A stretch of DNA of 64,000 nt from Pontibacter litorisediminis (lineage in GTDB: Bacteria; Bacteroidota; Bacteroidia; Cytophagales; Hymenobacteraceae). Positions 9,109-17,151 of the stretch are shown here, one piece after another. Both the position numbers and the translations under genes were made by a program. The notes beneath the pieces are model-generated. The model had not been told where the DNA came from. It searched no databases and saw only the letters and a list, made by a program, of their open reading frames with translations. The stretch is from the NCBI RefSeq assembly GCF_029360645.1, contig NZ_JARDUA010000001.1, forward strand, positions 1,054,001 to 1,118,000, given 5' to 3'. Positions within the stretch are counted from its first letter, which is position 1; each line of letters opens with the position of its first letter.

Positions 9109-9462
9109 ATGAAAAAGCTGCAAATCCTATTCTTATCCATGGTACTGGCGCTTGTAAGCATGGGCGTGAACGCGCAAAGCCAGAAAGGCACCCAAACGGT
9201 ACAAATCAAGACTTCGGCTGTGTGCGACATGTGCAAGAAAACACTGGAGAAGGCCATGGCCTATGAGAAGGGCGTGAAGGCCTCTAACTTGGACGTGAAG
9301 TCGAAGGTGCTGACGGTGGAGTTCGACAGCCGCAAGACGAGCACAGACAACATTCTGAAGGCCGTTACCAAGGCGGGCTACGACGCCAACGAACTCCCGG
9401 CGGACGCGCGTGCCTACAACCGCCTGGATGATTGCTGCAAGAAAGAAGCAGGCGACCATTAG
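9109..9462 (+). CDS. Exported heavy-metal-associated (HMA) domain protein
   Basis: A 117-aa protein with a signal peptide (to about residue 22, GVNAQ) and one HMA fold, residues 28-95. The metal loop reads AVCDMCKKTLE, a CxxC that matches the MxCxxC loop of copper chaperones apart from the Met. A second Cys pair sits at the C-terminus (DDCCKK). The ATG at 9109 is the start that gives the signal peptide. As a probable periplasmic metal carrier, it is the natural partner of the receptor 37 bp upstream. Confidence 0.85.
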   Translation: MKKLQILFLSMVLALVSMGVNAQSQKGTQTVQIKTSAVCDMCKKTLEKAMAYEKGVKASNLDVKSKVLTVEFDSRKTSTDNILKAVTKAGYDANELPADARAYNRLDDCCKKEAGDH

Positions 9463-9477
9463 CAGCCTGCCAAGTAT

Positions 9478-9515
9478 AAAAGAGAAGGGCGCCACTGCTG
9501 GCGCCCTTCTCTTTT
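9478..9515. terminator. Bidirectional terminator hairpin
   Basis: A near-perfect stem of AAGAGAAGGGCGCCA with its complement around a 4-base loop, flanked by A and T runs. It serves the HMA gene (plus) and the barrel protein at 9537 (minus). Confidence 0.9.
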
Positions 9516-9536
9516 ATATTTTTTAGACTACCCTCG

Positions 9537-10136
9537 TTAAAACTTAAAGCCCAGGTGCAGTCCTATGGAAAGTATGGGCGTGCCCTCGGTATAGTGGAAG
9601 TAGGAAATCCTGCCGCCGGCTACGCCGTTGCGCAGGATACTGAAGTCATTTTCCAGATAGCCATGGAAGCCAAAGTCAGACGTTTTGATATGTGTCACGG
9701 AGCCATCCTGGGTGCCCTGCCCTTCCGGGTCTGAGTTGATTTCGGCGCGGTTTCTGACACTCGGCCCCGCCCCTAGCCGAAACGTAACGACCTCACCCTG
9801 CATCACGTCAAACGCCGCATCCACAGAGCCCATGATAAACGTATTTTGGATGGTGTAGATCTGCTTGGCGTCGTCGTAGCGCTTGGCCGACAGCAAGCCC
9901 ACATTCAACCCCAGGGAGGTACGCTTGCCCAGGTAATGGCTAAAGTTGTTGCTGAACATCAAGCCCTGGCTGTCGTTTTCGGAGAGCCACACGAAGTTAA
10001 CACCTGCCTTTAACGCGGCAGGCTCCTTTCCTGCGCCTCCATTGGCAAACGTCTGGGCAGTTGCGGCGAAAGGCTGTATCAACAAAGGCATGCTGATCAC
10101 AGCACCCAGGGCTACAGAGGCTAAACTAAATCTCAT
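9537..10136 (-). CDS. Putative outer membrane beta-barrel protein
   Basis: A 199-aa exported protein with a signal peptide (about residues 1-28, ending ATAQ), alternating beta-strand pattern with Gly and aromatic residues, and a terminal Phe (GLHLGFKF), typical of small outer membrane barrels. I do not recognise a specific family. It lies 104 bp downstream of crtW on the same strand, so it could be read through from the carotenoid operon, but nothing else links it to pigment synthesis. Confidence 0.7.
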   Translation of the reverse strand: MRFSLASVALGAVISMPLLIQPFAATAQTFANGGAGKEPAALKAGVNFVWLSENDSQGLMFSNNFSHYLGKRTSLGLNVGLLSAKRYDDAKQIYTIQNTFIMGSVDAAFDVMQGEVVTFRLGAGPSVRNRAEINSDPEGQGTQDGSVTHIKTSDFGFHGYLENDFSILRNGVAGGRISYFHYTEGTPILSIGLHLGFKF

Positions 10137-10240
10137 GGCGGGGACGGCAAAGGGTTAATGGTACCTATAAACCCTTACGCATACGGGGCGCCTGCCACCG
10201 CTGTTGCAAAAGCGGCACAACATCCTTATACTTTTTTACT

Positions 10241-10933
10241 TTACAATTTTGTTTTGTAAAGCTGCCACCACGGCAGGAATGGCTTGTCGTGGTGCTCGTA
10301 ATGGTAGCCGAAGAAGTAACAACTCACAAAGGCCCACAGGTGGTTCTTGGCCTGTGTGCCGGATTTGTGCGGGTTATCTGCAGGGTGCTCGCCGCGGTGG
10401 GGCAAATAAGTCCCGAAGTAGAAAAGCTGGAAGGTGGCCAGAACGGCCGGCAGCATCCAGAACAGCACCACATTCTCCAGCGGGAAAAACAGTTTGAGCA
10501 CGTTAAAGGTAATGGCCATGAGCAGCAGCTGCCACCAGGTGATGTACTGCCTCAGGAAACTGAGGTACCAGGGCCAGAACGAGCCATGGTGGTAATCGGG
10601 GTCCTGGTCGGTGGCCACGTGGCGGTGGTGCTGGTGGTGGCGCGGCAAAAGGCGCGGATACCAGTTATAAGCAAAGAGTAGCGCCGTCACCGTGCCGATG
10701 GCCTTGTTCAGCCTTGGCCTACCCGGGGCCACCACGCCATGCATGGCATCGTGGGCAGTGATAAAAAGGCCCGTGTACAGGTGCGTCTGCAGCAGTACGA
10801 ACAGGTAAGTTAACGGTGAGGAGAAATCTACTGCGAAAGACTGGAGCAGGTACCCTAGCAGCCCGGCCCAGCAGACAAGTATAACTGCCGCTATCAACAC
10901 GCCCCGGAAATCGCTCTTTCTTGCTATGGCCAT
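10241..10933 (-). CDS. crtW: Beta-carotene ketolase (CrtW type)
   Basis: A 230-aa membrane di-iron oxygenase of the fatty-acid desaturase superfamily that would insert keto groups at C4/C4' of beta-ionone rings. The His clusters are visible in order: HDAMH near residue 60, HHQHH near 98 and HYEHH near 212, plus HRGEH. The ATG at 10931-10933 lies 11 bp after the ispH stop, which supports this start over longer readings. Last gene of the carotenoid operon. With crtZ nearby, astaxanthin-type ketocarotenoids are the predicted products. Confidence 0.88.
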   Translation of the reverse strand: MAIARKSDFRGVLIAAVILVCWAGLLGYLLQSFAVDFSSPLTYLFVLLQTHLYTGLFITAHDAMHGVVAPGRPRLNKAIGTVTALLFAYNWYPRLLPRHHQHHRHVATDQDPDYHHGSFWPWYLSFLRQYITWWQLLLMAITFNVLKLFFPLENVVLFWMLPAVLATFQLFYFGTYLPHRGEHPADNPHKSGTQAKNHLWAFVSCYFFGYHYEHHDKPFLPWWQLYKTKL

Positions 10934-10944
10934 TCGATGACTTG

Positions 10945-11796
10945 TTAGTAGGCATACTTCAGCAGCTCGTCGCGGACCTGCTCCATCAGCCACATAGGCG
11001 TGGAGGTGGCCCCACAAATTCCCACCGTTTCGCCACCAGCGAACCACTCTGGCTGCAGTTGCTCCACCTTTGATACAAAGTATGTGCCTGGGTTCGTGTC
11101 TTTGCACACCTGGTAGAGCACCTTGCCGTTGCTCGACTTGGTACCGGACACAAAGACTATTTTATCAAACTTCGCCGCAAAGCTACGCAATTCCTTATCC
11201 CGGTTTGATACTTGCCTGCAAATGGTGTCGTTTGCCTCTACCTCGTAGCCCTTCTCCTCCAGGTGGCTCTTTATACGGTAGAAACTGTTGGTACTTTTGG
11301 TGGTCTGGCTGTAGAGCGTGATCTTGCCCGGCAACTCATGCTGCAGCAGCTCCTCCATGCTCTCAAACACCACCGCTTGGTTGCTTGTCTGCCCCAGCAG
11401 GCCCATTACCTCAGCGTGCCCGTGCTTGCCGTAGATGTAGATCTTGTCGTTTTTATCGTAGGAGGTTTTGATGCGGTTCTGCAGCTTGAGCACCACCGGG
11501 CAGGAGGCATCAACCAGCGTCAGGTTGTTCTGAAGAGCTGTTTGGTATGTTTCGGGGGGCTCGCCATGGGCGCGTATCAGCACGGTCTCGCCTTGCAGCT
11601 CCCGCATCTGCTCGTGGTTGATGATGCGCAGGCCACGCTGCTGCAGTCGCTCCACCTCCACGTCGTTGTGCACGATATCGCCGAGGCAATACAGGTACCC
11701 CCGCTCATCCAGGATATCCTCGGCCATCTGGATGGCGTACACCACCCCGAAGCAGAAGCCGGAGTTGTCGTCTATGGTTATGCGCAGGGTGCTCAT
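10945..11796 (-). CDS. ispH: 4-hydroxy-3-methylbut-2-enyl diphosphate reductase
   Basis: IspH (LytB), 283 aa, the last step of the MEP pathway, making IPP and DMAPP with a [4Fe-4S] cluster. The conserved cysteines are present in FCFGV (near residue 14), SCPVV (near 102) and ICGATS (near 262), with the TKSSNG segment near 216 and AHGEP near 75. It lies 5 bp downstream of the lycopene cyclase, so isoprenoid precursor supply is co-transcribed with pigment synthesis. Confidence 0.97.
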   Translation of the reverse strand: MSTLRITIDDNSGFCFGVVYAIQMAEDILDERGYLYCLGDIVHNDVEVERLQQRGLRIINHEQMRELQGETVLIRAHGEPPETYQTALQNNLTLVDASCPVVLKLQNRIKTSYDKNDKIYIYGKHGHAEVMGLLGQTSNQAVVFESMEELLQHELPGKITLYSQTTKSTNSFYRIKSHLEEKGYEVEANDTICRQVSNRDKELRSFAAKFDKIVFVSGTKSSNGKVLYQVCKDTNPGTYFVSKVEQLQPEWFAGGETVGICGATSTPMWLMEQVRDELLKYAY

Positions 11797-11801
11797 ACTC
11801 T

Positions 11802-12500
11802 CTATACAGCTACAGGGTCATATTGTTTAACGCTTTTACGCTGTCTAAGTCCCTCATACACAGAAATTGTCAGCAAAAGCATCAGCATAGAGTACATAGT
11901 ATCTTCCACGGGGATGGAGACGATCCGCAGGCCCAGGTTATAGTCATCATTGTACCACACGATGGGCATATACGTCAGCACGCCGTTCACGAGCAGGAAG
12001 GGGACTAGGTGCACAAGGTAAGCCAGGTAAAAGCGCCCCAGGTAGCGGGTGCCAAAGAACCTGAGGTGCACCAGGTGCAGGAGCGTGAGCAGCATGAACG
12101 TGATAGAAGTATAAAGGTGCGCCATGTTGAACACAGCGATCAGCGGCAGCACCAGCATCAGCCCCAAGGCTATTCCCTTAGCATAAGGCTGCAGCAGGTC
12201 TTTGGTGATGTAGGCGTTGAGCACATCATAGATGAACACACAAGCGTACGGCACCGTCAGGAAGAACAGCACCTCCTCCAGCGGCAGGTTGAACAGGTAG
12301 ATTCCTGTCAGGTACTCCTCGTTAAAGCCCCACACCCCGGCCTCGGTAAACCAGACATCCCACGCAACAAAGAACAAGCCGTTTAGTAGTATGGCCGGAA
12401 AAAGCGCCCCCCAGTTTTTATAGAAGGTCACCCTGCGGTCGAATGACAGCAGGAAGGGGAACAGGATGGTGAAGATGTTCAGATACAGGTAGAGATACAT
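11802..12500 (-). CDS. Lycopene beta-cyclase, CrtYcd-type fusion
   Basis: A 232-aa polytopic membrane protein that cyclises lycopene to beta-carotene. It is of the heterodimeric type known from actinobacteria and fungi, fused here into one chain: each half has the diagnostic acidic helix, NLPLEEVLFFL near residue 77 and SIPVEDTMYS near 196. I count six to seven hydrophobic helices. ATG at 12498-12500 is preferred to a TTG three codons upstream. It sits in the crt operon between an unknown gene and ispH. Confidence 0.88.
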   Translation of the reverse strand: MYLYLYLNIFTILFPFLLSFDRRVTFYKNWGALFPAILLNGLFFVAWDVWFTEAGVWGFNEEYLTGIYLFNLPLEEVLFFLTVPYACVFIYDVLNAYITKDLLQPYAKGIALGLMLVLPLIAVFNMAHLYTSITFMLLTLLHLVHLRFFGTRYLGRFYLAYLVHLVPFLLVNGVLTYMPIVWYNDDYNLGLRIVSIPVEDTMYSMLMLLLTISVYEGLRQRKSVKQYDPVAV

Positions 12501-12614
12501 ACTTTGCAAGTATAAGTGGGGGTTAACAGTAAGTATAAACTGAATGTGGTCTTGACAAAATGCTTTTGCCTTTGCTTGCCTGGCTCACCGCTCCTCCACC
12601 CTACTGCCCCAGGG

Positions 12615-13148
12615 TTAGATCCTGATATTGCGCAGCACTTTCTTCTCTGCCTCGGTGCAATGGTCCTTGGTGAGCAGGAAATCGCGCATGGTGCGGGCAA
12701 ACTCAGTAGACACTCCCGAATCCGGGTGCGCCTTCAGGCTGCGAATCATCACTTTCTTGTCACGCTCCAGGTTAGGGCTCAGGTTGAGGTAGCGGGGCAC
12801 GTAATGCTCCACGGTAAACCTCAGGAAACGGATTTCCGGATGCTGCGGGTCTAGCGCCACGGCCTCTTCGAAAATTGCGGCAGCGGTTTTGATCTGCTTC
12901 AGCTTGCTGTAGGGGTTCCACACGTATTTGGCCATCACGGCCTCCGAAGCAGCTTTGTATGCCAGCACCACGGGCTCCCTTTCCTCGTACTGGGCCATTT
13001 TCTTGTTGAAGCGCTCAGCGGCATCCTTGTCCTTGCTTGCCTCCAGGTACTCTGCCCTCAGGCCAGAGAGGTTGTAGCGGGCACTGTTATCGGCCAGACC
13101 TACTTGTATTACAAAAAGTAAAAGTATAAACGGTAATCTTTTCAGCAT
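12615..13148 (-). CDS. Conserved exported protein of unknown function in the crt operon
   Basis: A 177-aa protein with a signal peptide (MLKRLPFILLLFVIQVGLA) and an all-alpha, TPR-like body: repeats of small and aromatic residues such as AAAIFEEAVALDPQHPEIRFL near residues 88-108 suggest one or two helix-turn-helix repeats. It begins directly after the crtB stop codon (TAA then ATG, no gap) and so is translationally coupled to crtB. The predicted periplasmic location is odd for a pathway whose enzymes sit at the inner membrane. I do not recognise a named family. Confidence 0.75.
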   Translation of the reverse strand: MLKRLPFILLLFVIQVGLADNSARYNLSGLRAEYLEASKDKDAAERFNKKMAQYEEREPVVLAYKAASEAVMAKYVWNPYSKLKQIKTAAAIFEEAVALDPQHPEIRFLRFTVEHYVPRYLNLSPNLERDKKVMIRSLKAHPDSGVSTEFARTMRDFLLTKDHCTEAEKKVLRNIRI

Positions 13149-13985
13149 TTAAATCGCATTAAAACGGTACTTGACGTAGGAACTAAGCAGCAACGCCAAC
13201 TTAGTGTTATCAGGTACTCTTACGCGCTCCTTCAGGATGTGGGTTGCCGGCAGGCCCTGTATCTTGCGGAAAAGTTTGCGGTAATACACATAGGCCAGGT
13301 AAACCCCCATGCGTACCGAGCCTGGCAGCGCCATGATACCGGCGTATGCGTCCTCAAAATCCTTGAGGATATCCTGCTCGATCTCTGCCTTGCATTCGTT
13401 GCTGAACATGCGGAAGTCCACCTTCGGGAAATAAACGCGGCCACGGTCGTCGAAATCGCTTTTCATGTCGCGCAGGAAGTTAACTTTCTGAAAGGCCGCA
13501 CCCAGGCTGCGCGCCGGCTTCTCCAGCCTGTTGAACATCTCCTCGTCGCCCTCGCAAAATACCTTCAGGCACATGAGCCCCACCACCTCCGCAGAACCAT
13601 AGATGTACTCGTTGTAGAGCGCCCGGTCGTACACATGCTCCTCCAGGTCCATTTCCATGCTTTTCAGAAAGGCCTCGATGTATTCTTTGTTGATGCCATA
13701 CTTGTTCACCACGCACTGGAAGGCGTGCAGCACCGGGTTCAGGCTCAGCTTCTGCTCTATGGCCTCGTAGGTTTGTTTCCTGAAATCGGCCAAAAGCTTG
13801 CGCTTGTCATGCTCGTGGAAAGTATCCACGATCTCATCGGCGCAGCGCACAAAACCATAGATGGCATAAATAGGCAGGTGGAACTTCTTGTCCATGGTTT
13901 TGATGCCTAGCGTGAAAGAGGTGCTGTAGGCCTGTGTAATCACTTTGCTGCACTGCATGCAGGTATCTTCGAAAAGCTGCTCCAT
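13149..13985 (-). CDS. crtB: Phytoene synthase
   Basis: A 278-aa trans-isoprenyl diphosphate synthase (head-to-head type) that condenses two GGPP into phytoene. The first Asp motif is YGFVRCADEIVDT (near residue 44-56) and the second is NFLRDMKSDFDDRGRVYFP (near 169-187), both intact. It starts 21 bp after crtI. No GGPP synthase gene is in the window, so crtE must lie elsewhere. Confidence 0.95.
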   Translation of the reverse strand: MEQLFEDTCMQCSKVITQAYSTSFTLGIKTMDKKFHLPIYAIYGFVRCADEIVDTFHEHDKRKLLADFRKQTYEAIEQKLSLNPVLHAFQCVVNKYGINKEYIEAFLKSMEMDLEEHVYDRALYNEYIYGSAEVVGLMCLKVFCEGDEEMFNRLEKPARSLGAAFQKVNFLRDMKSDFDDRGRVYFPKVDFRMFSNECKAEIEQDILKDFEDAYAGIMALPGSVRMGVYLAYVYYRKLFRKIQGLPATHILKERVRVPDNTKLALLLSSYVKYRFNAI

Positions 13986-14006
13986 ACGCTGGTGAGGTTA
14001 GGATAC

Positions 14007-15503
14007 TTAAATATTTACGGGAACCGGCGGTGAAAACTCCTTCTCAATCTCCTTCGCCACTACCTGCCCCGAAATAAGCGAGGGCGGCACGCCAGGCCCG
14101 GGCACGGTGAGCTGCCCGGTATAGTATAGGTTCTTGACTTTCCTGCTCTTCAGGCTTGGCTTCAGGATGGCTGTCTGCAGCAGCGTGTTGGCTAACCCAT
14201 AGGCATTTCCTTTAAAAGCATTATAGTCTTGTATAAAGTCGCGGTGCGCATAGCTGCGCTTGTAGATGATGTGGCTTCGGATATCCTGCTTTGTCAGGCG
14301 TTCCAGGCGGTCCATCACCAGGTTGAAGTACTGCTCGCGCAGCTCCTCGGTATCCTGCAGGCCAGGCGCCACGGGTATAAGCACAAACAGGTTCTCGCAG
14401 CCCTCCGGCGCCACCCCCGGGTCGGTTACCGACGGGGCCGACACGTAAAACAGCGGTTTCTTAGGCCACTGCGGGTGCGTATAGATCTCCTGGGCATGCG
14501 GGCCAAAATCCTCGTCGAAAAACAGGTTGTGGTGCTGCAGGTTTTGCAGGCGCTTGTTCACGCCCAGGTAAAACAGCAACGATGAGGGCGCCATTACGCG
14601 CGACTCCCAGTAGCTGTCGGAGTAGCTCTGGCTGGCCTTCGGCAGCAGCTCCTTCTCCACATGATGGTAATCGGCGCTGGCCACCACGACTTCCGCCTCA
14701 AATAGCTCCTTGTCCGTCAGCACCTGCGTCACGCGCCCCTCCTGCACCTCCAGACGCTGCACGTCCTGGTCGTACAGGAACTTCACGCCCTTCTCCTCAG
14801 CCAGCCGCACCATCCCCTCCACAATCTTATACATGCCTCCCATTGGGTACCAGGTACCCAGGCTGATGTCGGCATAGTTCATCAGGCTGTACAGGGCCGG
14901 TGTGTTCTGCGGCAAGGCACCCAGGAAAAGGATCGGGAACTCCATCAGCTTGATGATTTTCTCATGCCGGAAGAAGCGGCGGATGTGCTTATGGAACGAC
15001 TGAAACACATCCATGCGCAGCACATCCAGCAGCAGGCGCGGGCTCATGAACTCGGTAAGGGAGCGACCGGGCTTGTACACCAGTTGGTTGATGCCCACTT
15101 CATACTTGTAGGCCGCCTGCTCCAAAAACAAGTCCAGCTGCCTGGCACTGCCCGGCTCCATGCTCTCGAAGAGCGCCTGCAGCTCCGGCAGCCGGGCTGG
15201 AATATCCATAAAATCATCGGCACCGAAAACCACCGTGTAAGATGGGTCTAGCCGAATCAGGTCATAGTAATCAGAGGTGGACTTGCCGAAACGGTTAAAG
15301 TAAGCCTCAAACACATCAGGCATCCAGTACCAGCTGGGGCCCATGTCGAAGGTGAAACCCTCTGCCGTGAAGCTGCGCGCGCGCCCCCCGGGGCTGCTGT
15401 TCTTCTCCAGCACAGTCACCTCATAGCCTTTATCTGCCAACGTGGTGGCTGCAGAAAGGCCGGAGAAGCCTGATCCTATTACTATCACTCGTGCTGCAGC
15501 CAT
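14007..15503 (-). CDS. crtI: Phytoene desaturase
   Basis: A 498-aa FAD-dependent desaturase/isomerase converting phytoene to lycopene. The dinucleotide-binding fold is at residues 6-42 (VIVIGSGFSGLSAAT, then VTVLEKN and GGRARSF), and the C-terminal FAD/membrane motif GQLTVPGPGVPPSLISGQ is near residues 465-482. The ATG at 15503 lies 8 bp after the sigma factor stop, so it is the second gene of the operon. Confidence 0.96.
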   Translation of the reverse strand: MAAARVIVIGSGFSGLSAATTLADKGYEVTVLEKNSSPGGRARSFTAEGFTFDMGPSWYWMPDVFEAYFNRFGKSTSDYYDLIRLDPSYTVVFGADDFMDIPARLPELQALFESMEPGSARQLDLFLEQAAYKYEVGINQLVYKPGRSLTEFMSPRLLLDVLRMDVFQSFHKHIRRFFRHEKIIKLMEFPILFLGALPQNTPALYSLMNYADISLGTWYPMGGMYKIVEGMVRLAEEKGVKFLYDQDVQRLEVQEGRVTQVLTDKELFEAEVVVASADYHHVEKELLPKASQSYSDSYWESRVMAPSSLLFYLGVNKRLQNLQHHNLFFDEDFGPHAQEIYTHPQWPKKPLFYVSAPSVTDPGVAPEGCENLFVLIPVAPGLQDTEELREQYFNLVMDRLERLTKQDIRSHIIYKRSYAHRDFIQDYNAFKGNAYGLANTLLQTAILKPSLKSRKVKNLYYTGQLTVPGPGVPPSLISGQVVAKEIEKEFSPPVPVNI

Positions 15504-15511
15504 ACGTTGTG

Positions 15512-16027
15512 CTAAGCGTCCTGTTTATAAACCTTAAGCACCTTCTTCAGCTCCTTGCGCGCAATGTGGATACGGTTCTTAACCGTACCGATCGGGATCT
15601 GCAGTTTCTCCGCGATCTCCAGGTACTTATAACCCACATAGTACATCATGAAAGGGGTGCGGTGCTCCTCGTTAAGGTTAGCTATTGCTTTGTTGATATC
15701 ATTCATGACGAAAGTAGCCGTGCCTTTGTTCTGCGTCACGAAGTTCTCGTCGGTATTCAGGTACTGCAGGTATTCCGAACTGTCGATATTGCTGCTGCGC
15801 TTGGTTACCTTGTTATAGTTGTTGATGAAGGTGTTGCGCATGATTGTGTACAGCCACGCCTTCAGGTTGGTGCCTGCCTTAAATTTATCGCGGTTCGTCA
15901 GCGCTTTCAGCATGGTTTCCTGCACCAGGTCCTTGGCGTCGTCCAAGTCGCGGGTCAGGTTCATTGCGGCCGGCCGCAATGACTGCGCTACATTCTGTAC
16001 GAGGGTATTAAATTCCAGAGCTGTCAT
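15512..16027 (-). CDS. ECF-type RNA polymerase sigma factor
   Basis: A 171-aa group 4 sigma factor. Region 2 spans about residues 20-85 (DLDDAKDLVQETMLKAL, LKAWLYTIMRNTFINNY) and region 4 about residues 112-165 (LNEEHRTPFMMYYVGYKYLEIAEKL, PIGTVKNRIHIARKEL). No anti-sigma gene is adjacent. It leads the carotenoid operon (8 bp to crtI), so it probably activates the operon itself or links pigment to a stress response. Its own -7 box is of the housekeeping Bacteroidota type. Confidence 0.92.
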   Translation of the reverse strand: MTALEFNTLVQNVAQSLRPAAMNLTRDLDDAKDLVQETMLKALTNRDKFKAGTNLKAWLYTIMRNTFINNYNKVTKRSSNIDSSEYLQYLNTDENFVTQNKGTATFVMNDINKAIANLNEEHRTPFMMYYVGYKYLEIAEKLQIPIGTVKNRIHIARKELKKVLKVYKQDA

Positions 16028-16040
16028 TCTGTTTAAAGTT

Positions 16041-16066
16041 TTATGGTTGAACCATAAACAAATATA
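16041..16066 (-). promoter_or_regulatory. Carotenoid operon promoter with palindromic operator
   Basis: On the minus strand the -7 box TATATTTG is at 16059-16066. A perfect palindrome, TTATGGTT-G-AACCATAA (16041-16057), follows it and should cover the transcription start, a position suited to a repressor. GTTTAA-type hexamers also occur nearby (16031-16036, and on the minus strand at 16118-16123). Confidence 0.65.
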
Positions 16067-16205
16067 CGACAGGATCAGGAATAAAAACAGATTTGTGTAA
16101 GTTATTTTAAAGTTGCCTTAAACAATTTCGACAAAAGAACCCCCACAACCTGTGTACGTACATAATCTCAGTGCAAACGACAAAGTGAGCTGTCGTGAAG
16201 GGCAC

Positions 16206-16259
16206 AAAAAAATCCGGTCCGCCGCCCCTTATAAACGGAAGAGACAGCGGACCGGATTT
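16206..16259 (-). terminator. Terminator after the MerR-type gene
   Basis: Thirteen-base arms AAATCCGGTCCGC (16210-16222) and its complement (16247-16259) enclose a 24-base loop. Read on the minus strand, the stem is followed by a run of seven T. Confidence 0.8.
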
Positions 16260-16275
16260 AAAGCGGTGCAAAATT

Positions 16276-17151
16276 TTATTTTAATTTGGCAATCAGCTCT
16301 TTCATGCAGCTTAATCGCTCCACATTCTCGGGGAGCACAAGGAAGTCGTGCTGCACTTGGTAGCCATACACGTAAATGGTACAATCGGGGAAGCGCCTGG
16401 AAAGTTTGTTCAGGTAAGCCTGCACCTGCTCCCGCTCCGGTACTGAGGTAAGCACCGTGCAGAGGTACCGGGCCTTAAACTGCTCATACGTCAGCTCCAG
16501 GTCCTTAAACGGAAGGTGCTGGCCCAAGTACACCACCCGCTGGTTATACGCCCGCAGGATGTAGTTCATGTACAGGAGCGCCAGTTCGTGCAGTTCGCCT
16601 TCGGGCAGGTACAGCACATACACCGGGTCCTCCTCTTTCCAGCGAGCGTTTTGCCCGTCTATGGCCACCAGCAGTTTCTGCCGGATCAGGTTACTCACAA
16701 AGTGCTCGTGCGCCGGCGTGATGTTGCCGGTCTGCCATAGAATACCGATCTTATTGAGGAACGGGTAAATTACCTCCTGCATCGTTTCCTGGAACCCCAG
16801 CTGCAGGGCCGCCTTAGAGACCACGCGCTCGAACTTATACTCGTCCATGTCTACCATAGCCGAAACCAGTTCGCTTACGAGCTGCGCCCCTGCGCAGGGC
16901 TGGTCGCACAGCTGCTGCACTGTCTCTAGAATCTGCTCTTTATCCATCTGCGCGATCTTGGATATTTTGTACCCCCGCTCGTTGAGCAGCGAAATATTCA
17001 GCAGCGACTTGAGGTCTGCGTCATCGTAGTAGCGGATGTTCGTCTCAGTGCGCTTTGGATTCAGGATACCGTAGCGCTGCTCCCATATGCGTATGGTGTG
17101 CGCCTTGATGCCTGACAGATGTTCGAGTTCTTTAATAGTGTACTGAGCCAC
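16276..17151 (-). CDS. MerR-family regulator with B12-binding-like domain (CarH/LitR-like)
   Basis: A 291-aa regulator. Residues 1-70 are a MerR winged helix (YTIKELEHLSGIKAHTIRIW). Residues 80-180 form the helical bundle of cobalamin-binding regulators, with the W-x9-EH signature visible in WQTGNITPAHEH near residue 131. Residues 185-285 resemble the Rossmann-like B12 domain, with the lower-ligand His in ELHELA, where the usual final Gly of ExHxxG is Ala. Such proteins repress carotenoid genes in the dark and are released when light breaks the Co-C bond of adenosylcobalamin. The start is GTG and overlaps the end of crtZ by 20 bp. Confidence 0.8.
   Translation of the reverse strand: MAQYTIKELEHLSGIKAHTIRIWEQRYGILNPKRTETNIRYYDDADLKSLLNISLLNERGYKISKIAQMDKEQILETVQQLCDQPCAGAQLVSELVSAMVDMDEYKFERVVSKAALQLGFQETMQEVIYPFLNKIGILWQTGNITPAHEHFVSNLIRQKLLVAIDGQNARWKEEDPVYVLYLPEGELHELALLYMNYILRAYNQRVVYLGQHLPFKDLELTYEQFKARYLCTVLTSVPEREQVQAYLNKLSRRFPDCTIYVYGYQVQHDFLVLPENVERLSCMKELIAKLK

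Noticed and set aside
13239..13910. 223-codon open frame antisense to crtB
   Set aside because: crtB is clearly the real gene with intact Asp-rich motifs; the antisense frame has His/Val/Leu-rich composition typical of reverse-strand shadows.
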